This document shows, in pieces, positions 11,221 to 22,442 of a DNA stretch of 64,000 nucleotides. A program made the position numbers and the translations under genes. The first letter of the stretch is position 1; each line of letters starts with the position of its first letter. Source of the DNA: Diphasiastrum complanatum (taxonomy: Eukaryota; Streptophyta; Lycopodiopsida; Lycopodiales; Lycopodiaceae); the NCBI GenBank assembly GCA_029204225.1, contig CM055100.1, positions 47,198,516 through 47,262,515 of the forward strand. The letters are read 5' to 3'. The notes beneath the pieces were generated by a model. It searched no databases. It was given only the letters and a program-made list of their open reading frames with translations, and was not told where the DNA came from.

Positions 11221-11570
11221 CTGATGCAGACTGTGTTTTGATTAAAGCAATGATAACTAAGCTCAGGCAGCGCTGCAGCAGGCTGGTAGAATTAATATCA
11301 TTTCAGTAGCAGTACGAGGAAGCACATGATGCTATTCTAGCTTCCCAGCCTGAATCCTGATGCAGAGTGCTACTGCTGTGTTTTGATTAAAGCATTGATA
11401 ACTAAGCTCAGGCAGCGCTGCAGCAGGCTGGTAGAATTAATATCATTTCAGTAGCAGTACGAGCAAGCACATGATGCTATTCTAGCTTCCCAGCCTGAAT
11501 CCTGATGCAGTGATGCAGAGTGCTGCTGCCGTGTTTTGAATAAAGCATTGATAATCTATTGGCTGTGCTA
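11221..11570. repeat. 136-145 bp tandem repeat upstream of the methyltransferase
   Basis: Units start CTGATGCAG at 11221, 11357 and 11502. The first two are nearly complete, sharing AGCTCAGGCAGCGCTGCAGC and AGTAGCAGTACGAG; the third is partial, ending at about 11570, 30 bp before the start codon. They occupy the expected promoter/5'UTR position. Confidence 0.93.
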
Positions 11571-12495
11571 GGCTTGCAATATCCATCCTCGTCTTGCTAT
11601 GGCCAGCGAAGTAGATGGGCAGGAGGAGGACCAACAGCAGCAGGAGTCCACTCTCGAGAAAACCTACGGAGGAGACCTGTATGCACTCTCGATTGAAACG
11701 TTGGGGGATCACTGCGCCCATCATGGGTATTACGAGAATCATCTGCAACTAGACAGCAATGGTGCTCTTAATGAAGACTCATTTACCCTTGCTCGAGAGG
11801 CAGCTGTGAGATTAATCGATAAGCTGCTTCTATGGGCCAATATTCCTGGTACTTTTTCTTGTTTTTAGCATATTAATGCTCTTAATCTGCTGATTAGTTT
11901 CTTCAGGAAACAGTAACATCATCGTATAAGCGCTCTCCTGCTTTTCCAGTCCATACTATATAGTGATATGTTTCTGATACGCAACGTTCTTTAATTGGGC
12001 ATTCAGAAAGCTCAGTTCGGAATACGTCCCAGCTGCGTATGATGTTGGCAAAACTTTACTTGCATTCTTTAACTTTGGAATGCCCTTATAAACGCTTTCA
12101 TGAATCAATTTATAGAATATCTGCAAGGTACAATTTGGAGGCGAAATTTGTTATTTAGTTTGGTAAGTGGTCCTGCAGATGGTGGTGGTCCTGGGCCGCA
12201 GAGAATTTTAGATGTTTTAATGGGCCTTGGTGCAGTATCCCGCTACTTCGGCAAAAAATTTCCACACGCAACCGTTCAAGGCATAAGCTTGTCCAAGGTT
12301 GAGGTGGAAATTGCTACCAAGCTAACAGCTTCTCAAAACCTTTCAGATAAGGTAGTCTCTTTGTGAGATAGCAAGCAAGTTGCTTGCCTGCGTAAGTATG
12401 TGTGTGCGTGTGTGTCCTAGCTCCATATTTATTTATAGGAGCTGATTTTTTCAAATGGAAGAAAAATACAAAAAGAAGTCATGGATAAAATCCTC

Positions 12496-12500
<5 letters not shown>

Positions 12501-12536
<36 letters not shown>
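12501..12536. repeat. (GA)n microsatellite
   Basis: 18 GA units in methyltransferase intron 2. Confidence 0.95.
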
Positions 12537-12540
<4 letters not shown>

Positions 12541-12930
12541 AGTGAGGGAAAATCAAGGATATAGACACAATGATGACTATGATGGTGAGTAGAGACGTTT
12601 CTAACGTTGTTGAGGATATGTTACTTCCATCATGGCTATAGCTAATTAAGTCAATTAGACCGGACTACCATTCTTGTCTATTTATGTTTTCATACACCCC
12701 GCAAAAGAGAATATCCTATGCATCTAATTATCTCTGAACCGTGCAGGTGAGCTTTTTTTATGCAGATGCACGTACACTTCCGTTCCGAAATAATGAGTAC
12801 GATCTTGTGTGGTGTTTGGAGTGCGCCGATCATATATTAGAGCGGGAGCAGATCTTCCGGCCTTATGCAATCTAGGGTGCCCAATAACGTCAGCAAATCA
12901 GTGTGTAGAGCAGCGAACTAATGAGCTAAG

Positions 12931-13014
12931 TAAATTAGTGAGTAGAGTGAAATGAATAAGTAAATTAGTGAGTAGAGTGAAATGAATAAGTAAATTAGTG
13001 AGTAGAGTGAAATG
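12931..13014. repeat. 30-bp tandem repeat, nearly three copies
   Basis: Units TAAATTAGTGAGTAGAGTGA plus AATGAATAAG at 12931, 12961 and 12991 (partial). They lie in methyltransferase intron 3, about 40 bp upstream of exon 4, close to the defective exon 3 end. Confidence 0.95.
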
Positions 13015-13481
13015 CAGTTTGAGCACCTTCACACATAGGACTGTTTTCATGTAGCTCATGAAGGAACTTGCTCGTGTGACTGCACCTGGAGGTAAAATTG
13101 TGTTGACAACAATGTGCAGTCGTGAACTCTTACCTCATGAAAAATCTTTTAGTGAAAGTGAGAAGGTAATAATCTCTGTCACATGCTTATTTATTGCGCT
13201 CAAGGTCAAGTATGACTGATTTTGTGATTGAAGGAGCTCAAAGCCATTTTCTTCTTCCCAAGAAGTCCTAGGAAACTATTTTCCAATGCCATTTTTTTTC
13301 TTCTCAGGAAGTCTTGGAAAACATCTTTTCCGATGACCTTGCTGTTGCTTCGTGGTCACCGCCATCCCTATATCTTAGATTGGCAGAAGAGAATGTATTG
13401 CAGGTAATTAATAGCTCATTGCAAATTTAACATGTTGTCAAGTCTCTTTCAATTTATACGATCAGTTATATTATGTTGGTT

Positions 13482-13484
<3 letters not shown>

Positions 13485-13514
<30 letters not shown>
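13485..13514. repeat. (TA)n microsatellite, right copy
   Basis: Identical to 75-104 in length and flanks. Confidence 0.95.
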
Positions 13515-13516
<2 letters not shown>

Positions 13517-13877
13517 TATGATATTCTACTCATGATACTGTACTGCCTACACTTGTAGGCTATTAAAAGTGATAATTGGACGAAGTACGTAACTCCAGGA
13601 GTGCCCATATGGATTCACTTCTAAAAGAATTCAGATCTCACTATTGGTAATGCACTAATCACTCTTTAATTATTCCACATTTGGTTATAATTTAAAGATG
13701 ACTCTAGACGTGCCTTTTATTCGAGTTGGTCTATACTCTCTATTTAAAAGAACATATCATGATGTGCTTGCAGTTGGAGTCAAATCATTTTCCATGGCTT
13801 TACCTGCCCTTATGAAGGCCTATGAACAAGGACTTGTCGAGTATTTTGTATTCACGGCAGTAAAACCATCTTCTTGA

Positions 13878-14619
13878 TACTCTTTCTATTGATGCTTATC
13901 ATCGTTTAGATTGTCATGGCTTTTTGAACTCCATAACTTGTTTAGAGCATTGCTTTTGAGCTTTCTCATGCCATGCTTCGGTGGTAAACCTAAGCCTTTC
14001 TCAAGAAATTGTATGTGCATGTGGAAAGGAGAGATCTTTTCAATGGCTGTGATTTTCTTGTTTAATGAAGTATTTGAAGTGTGAGTTTATATCTCTTATT
14101 ATCATAGTAGAACGAATTCCACATTTATCTTTTGCATTACGATAGCTCCAACATGTGTTTTTTTTCTCTTGTATGATATTTATAGTATCAAAAAATCATG
14201 ACCACTCTAATATAACAAATTAGAATAATCAATTTAAGAGTCAATTTATCTTTCTAATTTATACATGAGATGACCTTGGAGAGTTGTAATGTCATTTATA
14301 TCTCATGAAACTTAGCAATCTAAAGATTTCAGCACATTCACCATATCAAATACATGAAGCTTTTTGTTTCAAGTCTTGTTTTCTATACGAATTTTGTGCA
14401 CCTACATGCAACATGTAATGTTAGGTTGATGTCATCTTGACATTAGCCAAGAAACATTCTAAATAGCAAAATCGTACTAAATTTGTTCATCTTTTTCTTC
14501 GCTTCTATATGATGGTTGGTGTCACCAAAATATCAAATCCACCATCCTACTCTAATTGAGGTACAAAAGAGTTTGAAAAAGAAAAAAACATCTTATGGAC
14601 AAAGCATCAAACCCTACAC
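13878..14619. other. Spacer, right copy of 468-1209
   Basis: No gene recognised; matches the left copy base for base as far as I can see. Confidence 0.6.
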
Positions 14620-15190
14620 CGTAGAATGCCAAAAACCAGAGTGTAGTGACCCAAAAGGAATAACCCCTAAGATGAGGATAGGAGAACACGATAAGAGAGA
14701 CTATGGAGCCAAACTGCCCAACCAATCCTAGATCAAACCTGGATCTAGCCCCCAAGCCATGCCATGTGAAACAAGAGGAGAAGAGAGAAACTGGTAACCT
14801 AAACCCAATATGTCGATGAGAGTATCCCTACCTCATTATATAGAGAGTAGACTCTTGTGCATGAAACCATGCAACCCCCATGCAGGTCAAGTATAAATAG
14901 ATCACATCTCTTCATGCAGTCCTCCTACCTATATCCGTCACACAGACATGCAATACTCCATATGTCTCAATTAGAGTGTCTGGGTCCTCTCAAGGTTATT
15001 AGTCACAAACTGGCCTTGACATTGAATTAAATCGCGGCGTGACCAACAATCTCGAATACTGGAGGGCCGATCTACCATATTAGGACTATTCCAAGTCCTT
15101 AACTGAATATGGCCATAACACAAAGTTCTTGCTGAAAAGAAAGCTCCTAGGCGTCCCAGTTTAAGTTGAGCATGATGTGGAAAAATCATG
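14620..15190 (-). mobile_element. LTR fragment, right copy of 1210-1780
   Basis: Same LTR 3' portion as the left copy; one substitution (C/T) at 15145. Confidence 0.65.
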
Positions 15191-16047
15191 TATCGTTGTT
15201 GGGGTTACTCATAGATAGTTTATTTGCTCTTTGACCAAAGCATGCATGCAACCATGTTTAGAAATTATTGTATACAAGAATGACATTAGTTAAAACAGAG
15301 TCAAGCAATCAACAAACTTTCATAATGACATTATATTGTGCTTCGTATTCATCCTTTGAAAATATGTTCCTATTCACTTAAAATCCATACAAAGTCTTCT
15401 TGCACATGTCATATCCCTATGCATGCATAAGGTGACAACATCAGCAAAAATGTAAATATGTAAGCTGGATTGCTTATATACAAGGACTACCTTGAAGACT
15501 ATTTGTGCAAGAAAATGCATGGAGAAATTTTACTAGGGCCTTGAATGTTTCAAACCATTCAAGTATTGTCATTGCCTTTATTTAATCCATGTCTATGTTG
15601 GCATGTGATTCAATAGTAGGCCAAATCTTTGGAGCATGAAGAAGTCATGCATTGATGTTGGAGGTACATGTAATCTAGTCAACTTGTACACAAAATCATT
15701 TGACTAATGAGAGAATGGCAAAGTTTTGTGCAAATAAAGCCAAAATTCAAAACTATTTGTACAATCAACTTGTTGATTGAATCAAGACAAAAATCATGGA
15801 AATACTTAGTGTCTCATTCTCAGCCATTTTGTATATGCTACCTTTACATTGCCTTTGTAGTTTTGAGTTTCTATTGATAATGGGAATCACGTAACATAGG
15901 ATTGATCTTAAGCTAGAAGCTCTACCTATTTGAAAAGGATAGTACATATTAAATCCTCAGTATTAATTGATGGTCAAAGCAGAAGTGGATAAATACCTTG
16001 AAGCAAAAAGTATTTATCCATTGTCTCAAAGAAGAAAACATGCAAAA

Positions 16048-16260
16048 TGTTGGATTTATTCAAATAATCGATCTTTAATTTGCATCCATTCATCTATCCA
16101 ATGTCTACAGTTTTACTCATGTTTTTACACAGTCTATAGAAATAAATGGGAATGGCTAACAACCGGGTTCAACAACGACAAAGAGCGTAGAAGGTGTTTG
16201 AACTATCGAATGTTAACAAAACATGTTTCCACTTGTTTTGAAGCTAATGACTTGCCCTAA
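16048..16260 (+). mobile_element. Possible degraded LTR, right copy of 2638-2850
   Basis: Same TGTTGGATT start and ACACAGTCT block as the left copy; one substitution at 16203. Confidence 0.35.
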
Positions 16261-17549
16261 AGGTTTTTGCAAATAGTTTTCGGGAAGCCCAACTGGATAA
16301 GTGACAATGCAATATGGCTAAGCTCCAATTGCGATCTACGACCAAACAACTGTCTTCAACTGTCATTTGAATAAGCCTAAACGACATTCATAATTGGTAT
16401 AATTCCTTCAAGTCTCCTCTACATTGGAAACTACAAGAAATAGTCTCGAAGTCAAAAGGCTCGGATAGAGTCGATTTATGTAGTTGTAGCTACTGCTTCA
16501 TACTACGATCAATCATCTTCCAGGCAACAGACTGACACCACAAATCTGATTTAAGTTTATGAACAATAGATAATGTTTAATAACAGTGGAAGTATATCTA
16601 CTGTAAGCAAGCATCAAAATCATTCACATATTACACACCATAGACAAAATGTTGCAACTCTATTTTTCATAAAGCTTACAATAACAATTTTAGCGTTGTC
16701 TGTTGCCCAGGTCAGCTCGTCGATGCAAGAGAGGTATTCTCTCTTACGAGGAACTAGCTACTACTATTCTATATTTGTTTGTGTGACAATATGTGTCTAC
16801 TACTGCATGGCTAACACTTATCAACTCAAATCAACCTTCATCACTCTCGTTGATCCTATATATAGAGGAACATGAGAGATGATTAGTTTAAAATACAAAA
16901 TTAGAAAAACAGCTTTAGACTTAATCCTAACAGCTTCTGGATGCCCATTGCAGTAGTCTGTGCAACCCGTCGTTGTCCATCCATGTGTTGGGATTGTGAA
17001 GATGCTTTGTCGTTGCAGCCGTCTGATAACTGCAATCGTTTCCTTGTGGTGCCTCTACGGTTGTGAACATCGTTCGGAGCATGAGGGCTTGGCATGCTAC
17101 CGCAAACAGACCGCAACAGGTGCTGGTGCGGTGCTCGGGCGGTTCATCTCCTTCGTATGTGAACCACATTTGTTGACTGAGACCGTATGTGAACCGCATT
17201 CGTTGAGTTTGTGGTGTGGTTCAGTTTTCTACCCTTCGGAGAAAATGCGAAGAATGCGAAGGTCAACGAAAACTTGCTCTAAGTCATTTTAGACAAAGTG
17301 TCGCATTTTGCAGATTTTGCAAAAAACTCGAAGGTCCTTTGAAATATGTTCCAAGTCATATTTTGGACATGTGTCATTTTTTTGAGAAATGCAGTCCAAA
17401 TATGCAGACTGTGCGAAAATTAGTTCAAAATTGCAACAACAGTTCGAAAAACACAAGGAAAAATACAAAAGTTTTGATGGTTAGAAACTTTAAGTTTCTT
17501 CATCTCCCTCTCAAAGTGGGTATTATTCTGATTCCCAAGCTCGCCCTTT

Positions 17550-19270
17550 GTCTTTCAAACATTGCCTTGTCTAGCCATTGAGAAATGTTGTCTTGACATC
17601 CATTTGGTGCATTTCGAGGTCTTTCACGGTCGCTAAGTCAATCAGAGTCCTGATTGACTATATCTTGATGACAGGACTGAAATTTTTTGATAATCCACTC
17701 CTTGGACTTGAGTGAATCCTTTGGCGATAACTCTCTTGTGAGTGAGAAAGTCGACCAGTGTCCATGTCTGATTCGTCAAAAGTGAGTTCTACTCGCTTTC
17801 CATAGCTTCTTGCCACTTCACAACATCCTTGGAGTTAATTGCTTTGGCTAGCCTCTCTGGTGCTTTTGATGAAGTCCAGAATGATTGAGGTGTATACCTC
17901 TCAGGAACTGTCCGAGTCTGTGAGGATCCACGGACATCCTGTTGACCAGGATGCACTGATTCTTCTTCTTGAACTTTTTCAGATTTGCTTGAGCTTGTTT
18001 GTTCTGGTCTGGTGACAAGTAGTGTCTACTGCTCGACTTTTGTAGCTATAGATACATGTTCTGTAGAAGAATCATCAACGTTGGAAGGTTGAATGCTACG
18101 TAGAATAAGATGAAATAACATAGCATCATCTATCAATGGTTGTTTGAAATCATAATATGCATGTTTTTGAAATATTACTTCCCTAGAGACAAATACTACA
18201 TTGGTGGATGGATCATAAACTTTATAAGCTTTATCTTTATCAGGAATACATTTATTTGTCCTATAATCTAGCTTCTTCCTAAGCTGTTTAGGAATGTAAT
18301 AAAACATATACAACAAAAAAAATTTAAATGTCTGATGCAAGGCTTGTGCCCATGCCAAACTTCAAAAAGAGTTTTGTTGTTGACGACTTTGGTGCTGGAT
18401 CTGTTCTGCACGTAACAGACTGTGGCAGTAGCTATTGTCCAGAACTTCGCAAGTAGGTGTGCTTGATGTAGCATTGATTTGGCTGAGTTGAGAAGAGTTC
18501 GATTCTTCCTTTCTGCAATCCCTTTTGTTTGAGGTGAATAGGAAGTGATGAACTGTCTTCTAATACCATGTTCAGCCATGTAGTCGGACATCTCATTAGA
18601 TATGTATTCGTCACCACCATCAGTTTGAAGTGCCTTCATTTTTGTAGACGTTTGTGTCTCAGCCATGGCCTTGAATCTCTTGAAACATTCAAAGGCTTTA
18701 GATTTGTGCTTAATGAACATGACTGTACACCATCTGGAGTAATCATCTATGAAAGTGATAAAATAGACTGCATCTTCTAAGGATGGAGTTCGCATTGGAC
18801 CATGAGATCGCTATGTACAAGATCTAATACATGCTTTGATTTGATGGAATGTGATTTTGGAAAATTGCTTCTAGAGTGCTTCCCATAGATGCATGATTCA
18901 CAAAAGAAAGATTTCCTATCTAATGAAGATGGGATTTCAAACCATCAACTAAATTATTGCAAAGCATATAAAAAAGTGATATTGTATTCACGTGTCCAAA
19001 TCGACTATGCCACAAAACAGCACTGTCATTTACATTTTCATCTGAGAGATACTAGCTAATGCAACTAAATTAGAGAGTATATAAAGGTTCCCGACTCTAG
19101 TGCATGTAGTCAGAGGAGTATCATTCTCGAATATTGTACACTCCTCAGATGAGAAGGTAACAATGTAGCCCTCATCAGTTATCTTCGAGACTGATAACAG
19201 GTTCTTTGACACCTACTCAGTGGTTACATAGATGCAAGTTGGACAGGAGATGTAGACACTCGTAAATCCA
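17550..19270 (-). mobile_element. Copia pol fragment, right copy of 4140-5860
   Basis: Pre-integrase (19212-19030), integrase core (18795-18268) with D, D, E, integrase C-terminus (18280-18026) and the first RT block (near 17574-17612), all on the minus strand. No difference from the left copy was seen. Confidence 0.85.
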
Positions 19271-19685
19271 CATCCGGATTTACATTCTTCCCCAACAATG
19301 GTCCAATTTTCTGGAACAGTCACAAGCAATCTTCAATAGCTCTATCTTTCATTGAATCAGAGTATATCGTAGCCTCTCAAGCTACAAAGGAAGCAATTTG
19401 GTTGAGGATCTTACTCTCAGATATCGGTCTGAATCAATATTCTCCGACGACATTATTTTGTGATAATCAAAGTGCCATTGCTTTATCAGCCAATCTAGGA
19501 AGAAGCACATTGAACTGAAGTATCATTTCGTCAGAAGCAAAGTTCTCAACGAAGAGGTCAGATTGTAGTAATGTAGAACACAAGATATGACAACAAATAT
19601 TTTGCAAAGCATTAAGTTTGGAAGCACACAAAAGATTGTGTGTAGAACTAAGTTTAAAGGTCAAGGCATTCAAGGATTCAGATTA
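19261..19685 (+). mobile_element. Copia RNase H end, right copy of 5851-6275
   Basis: Same RNase H blocks, frameshift and polypurine tract as the left copy. Confidence 0.85.
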
Positions 19686-19693
19686 AGGGGGTG

Positions 19694-20820
19694 TGTTGGA
19701 TTATTCTCCTTCTTACTAATCGACTAATCAGTTTTAATCCTCATCCATTGTTTATCCAATTTTGCAGATTTTCTTGTGTGTTTACACAGTCTGTAGATTT
19801 ACAAGTGTTTTTACATAGTTTGCAGAAATACACGGGGTTTGACTACAGTGTCACATTTTTCGCCTGTCAAGAATTATAAGTAAAATTACAATGTCGCATT
19901 TTTCTCGTTTTAGCGACAATGTTGCCTGTCAGGAATTACGAGAATACATGCAGAGTCGCATTTTTCCAAAGTGCCTCAAATGTCAAGGAAATGACTTTGG
20001 CAAAGTGTGGGGCTATCCTAAATGAAATTTAAGGACACTGTCGGGTTTTTTGCAAAAAGCTGACATTGTCGTCTTTTTGTGACATTGTCGTCTTTTTGTG
20101 ACATTGTCGCCTGTGGTAGTTTTAACTCATTTCAACAGAGAGACAGTTTTAGTTCATTTATGCAGACAGACTATTTACGGCCAATTTTCACCGCTTATCA
20201 GCAATCAGTTTTTGAAAAAGAACTGGATGAATGACAGCAGACACCAGCCAACTGGCAATCGCAAATTACTTAGTATAAATCAGCTATTCATACATCTCTT
20301 TTATCATCTGAAATATTATTGTGAATTATAAAGGGGTTGAATTTATTACACGATGCTTCCTGCACTCTTATCAAGCAGATCATTCACAATCAGAAGGTAT
20401 TTTGTTAGCTCTCTATCAAGTTTTCAAGCTTGAACTCTCTTGAGCATTCTAGCTCAGTCTTTTAGAGATTTATTTTAGAGTTGCTATTGCGCTACTGCTT
20501 ATCAGTAGAGCTTCTTATTATCAGACCTATTCTTAGTTACTCAGAGATAGCTTAGAGTGCACAATTTCTATCTGCTATTGTTTTGCACTCATTAGCATCT
20601 GATTTTGTTTTTCCTAAATCAATACTATCTTCTTATTGCGTTCAGCATATGTCAGAATGCATGCATCTCTATATTGCTTTTTAACATGATAAAAATTGTC
20701 TGAGAATTCAATACTTTATATTTGGCTACGTAATCACTTAGTATCAAGCGATTTCAAAGTTAGTTGCTAAAACTTGAACGTGATTTTCATCACTACTGCT
20801 TTGTTCACTTTTTGATAGGT
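19694..20820 (+). mobile_element. Probable Copia 3' LTR, right copy of 6284-7410
   Basis: Starts TGTTGGATTATT after the polypurine tract; differs from the left copy at 20212. Confidence 0.6.
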
Positions 20821-20831
20821 GTAGTCATGCA

Positions 20832-21627
20832 TTGGAAGTAGAAAATTTCCGCATTACATTATCTATCCTATTTTTTGGACAAGAACCAAGCAAGGAGTTG
20901 TGGGCCTCTCAAGAATTTGCCAAGCAATATCCAATCACAAAGGAGCGTGGGGGCTACATATTGCCAGATCTGGACCAGTGTAAAATACATAAAGAAGCAG
21001 TCAAACTCCTGGATGTACAACCCCTTTGGCGTTATCAACTCTTCTTGTAGAGCAAAACCTCCATGGCACGGTATCTCGAAGCACCCTCCTACATGCGCAC
21101 AAATCCATATTTTTATCCGGTAGCGAGGTGAGAACCATTTCCTGCCACCAAGGCCAAGAACAGGATATTTTGGCCCAATCTCACAGGCGTCAATACCGGC
21201 AACTTAGCTGAAGACATGGTCACCAACTGCCGTGTATTCTATCAGAAGCACCATGGCAACCCTGATCGCGACATCAGATATTTTGCGGACAATTGTGCCT
21301 GGTAGCATTTCTGGCAGAACTCAAGGGTTTCTAGGATCAAGGGCTATCCCCAATATCCATTGATATCAATAAACCACTGCGCGGCGTAGCAAGGCTTTAT
21401 TATTGCGCCGCCCTTACTTCGGCCTTGCATGTTGATATGGTGGAGCCACATAGTGTTCTACAGGGTATGTTCCATTACTACAAACCCATGCCCTTGCTGA
21501 ACAAATTGCGATGGCAACTGATGGAGGGCATCAAGAATAAAATTTACCAATCCCGCTAGCAACAGTCTCGTCCCTAAGAGGCGCAAAACATCCAGGATGA
21601 AAAGGCTTCGATTGATGTGGGACCACC
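20832..21627 (+). pseudogene. Coiled-coil/IARLY ORF remnant, right copy of 7422-8217
   Basis: Same broken frames as the left copy. Differences: CC for TT at 21117-21118, and G for T at 21455. Confidence 0.8.
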
Positions 21628-21649
21628 AATCCAATAAGGAGGGGGATAA

Positions 21650-22442
21650 TGTTAGCAACTGTGCTAACATAGAGAAAATAAAAATAAAACTCTGTGGCAT
21701 GTGTTTTGTAAGTCCAAGTATGAGTATCTATCAAACTTCAACCATGGCATGTGTTTTGTAAGTCCACGAGTAGAAGCTTAAAATAATAATAAACTTAGAC
21801 TTAGAACTTAAACTTAGGATCCTTAAGCTTAGAAATATTTGTCTCAAGTTTTTCTAAGTTGGAAACTTTGAAGTTCTAAATCCTAAGTTAGAAGTTCTAG
21901 AATGGCTAGAAATAAATTAGTCCCATAAGTTAGTGGATACTTATGGAAGACCCTCCTTTCCATAAAGGAAAAAATATTTGCCATGTAAACAACACTCTGA
22001 GATTAAGCTATCAAATTCTCTATCTTGAGATTATCTCTCTATTTCACTTGTGTTCCCTTTGGGAAGGTGCATAGCTTAAGGGAAGGTGCCCGGGCTTCCT
22101 CTTGCCTCCTCCTCATCGGTTTATATTGTGGCATGTGTTATTTTGATTGATTATTAGTTGGTCTCAATCTTTCATTTCCATTCCCGTTGGAAGTTAATTT
22201 AAGATTTAGTTAACTACCTTGCTAGTTGGTTAAGCCTTAGTGAGGTCCTGTCATTTGTCATTTTTAAATTCATTCCGTTCTGAGCACTAGTTGGGTAAGC
22301 CTTAGTGCTTTCATCATTATTCTTATTTCCGCATTTATGTTTGAAGCTTGGTAGAAACTTAAAAAGTGGACGATCCTCTCTATACTACACTGTATTGTGA
22401 GTAGATCTAGCCAACACGCACAAACAAGATTTACTTCCAACA
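21650..22442 (+). mobile_element. 3' LTR of the coiled-coil-ORF element, right copy
   Basis: TGTTAGCAAC to TTCCAACA, 793 bp, as at 8240-9032; one substitution at 22057. Confidence 0.88.

Larger units (their letters stand above)
11599..13877 (+). pseudogene. Gamma-tocopherol methyltransferase-like gene, probably a pseudogene (right copy)
   Basis: A SAM-dependent methyltransferase of the gamma-tocopherol methyltransferase-like family. Seven exons are inferred: 11599-11848, 12179-12351, 12747 to about 12870, 13055-13165, 13308-13403, 13559-13646 and 13774-13877. Apart from exon 3, all junctions are GT/AG and in phase. Exon 1 has GDHCAHHGYY (family W/GDH-HHG-Y); exon 2 has ILDVLMGLGAVSRYF, where the expected DVGCGIG SAM loop has become DVLMGLG; exon 3 has FDLVW-type EYDLVWCLECADH; exon 4 has ELARVTAPGGKIVLTTMC. 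Defects: exon 3 runs into TAG with no good donor near its expected end, and exon 6 has an in-frame TAA. It is therefore probably not active. An N- or O-methyltransferase relative is equally possible. Confidence 0.8.

Noticed and set aside
11599-13877. Functional tocopherol methyltransferase
   Set aside because: In-frame stops in exons 3 and 6 and an altered SAM-binding loop make an active enzyme unlikely.
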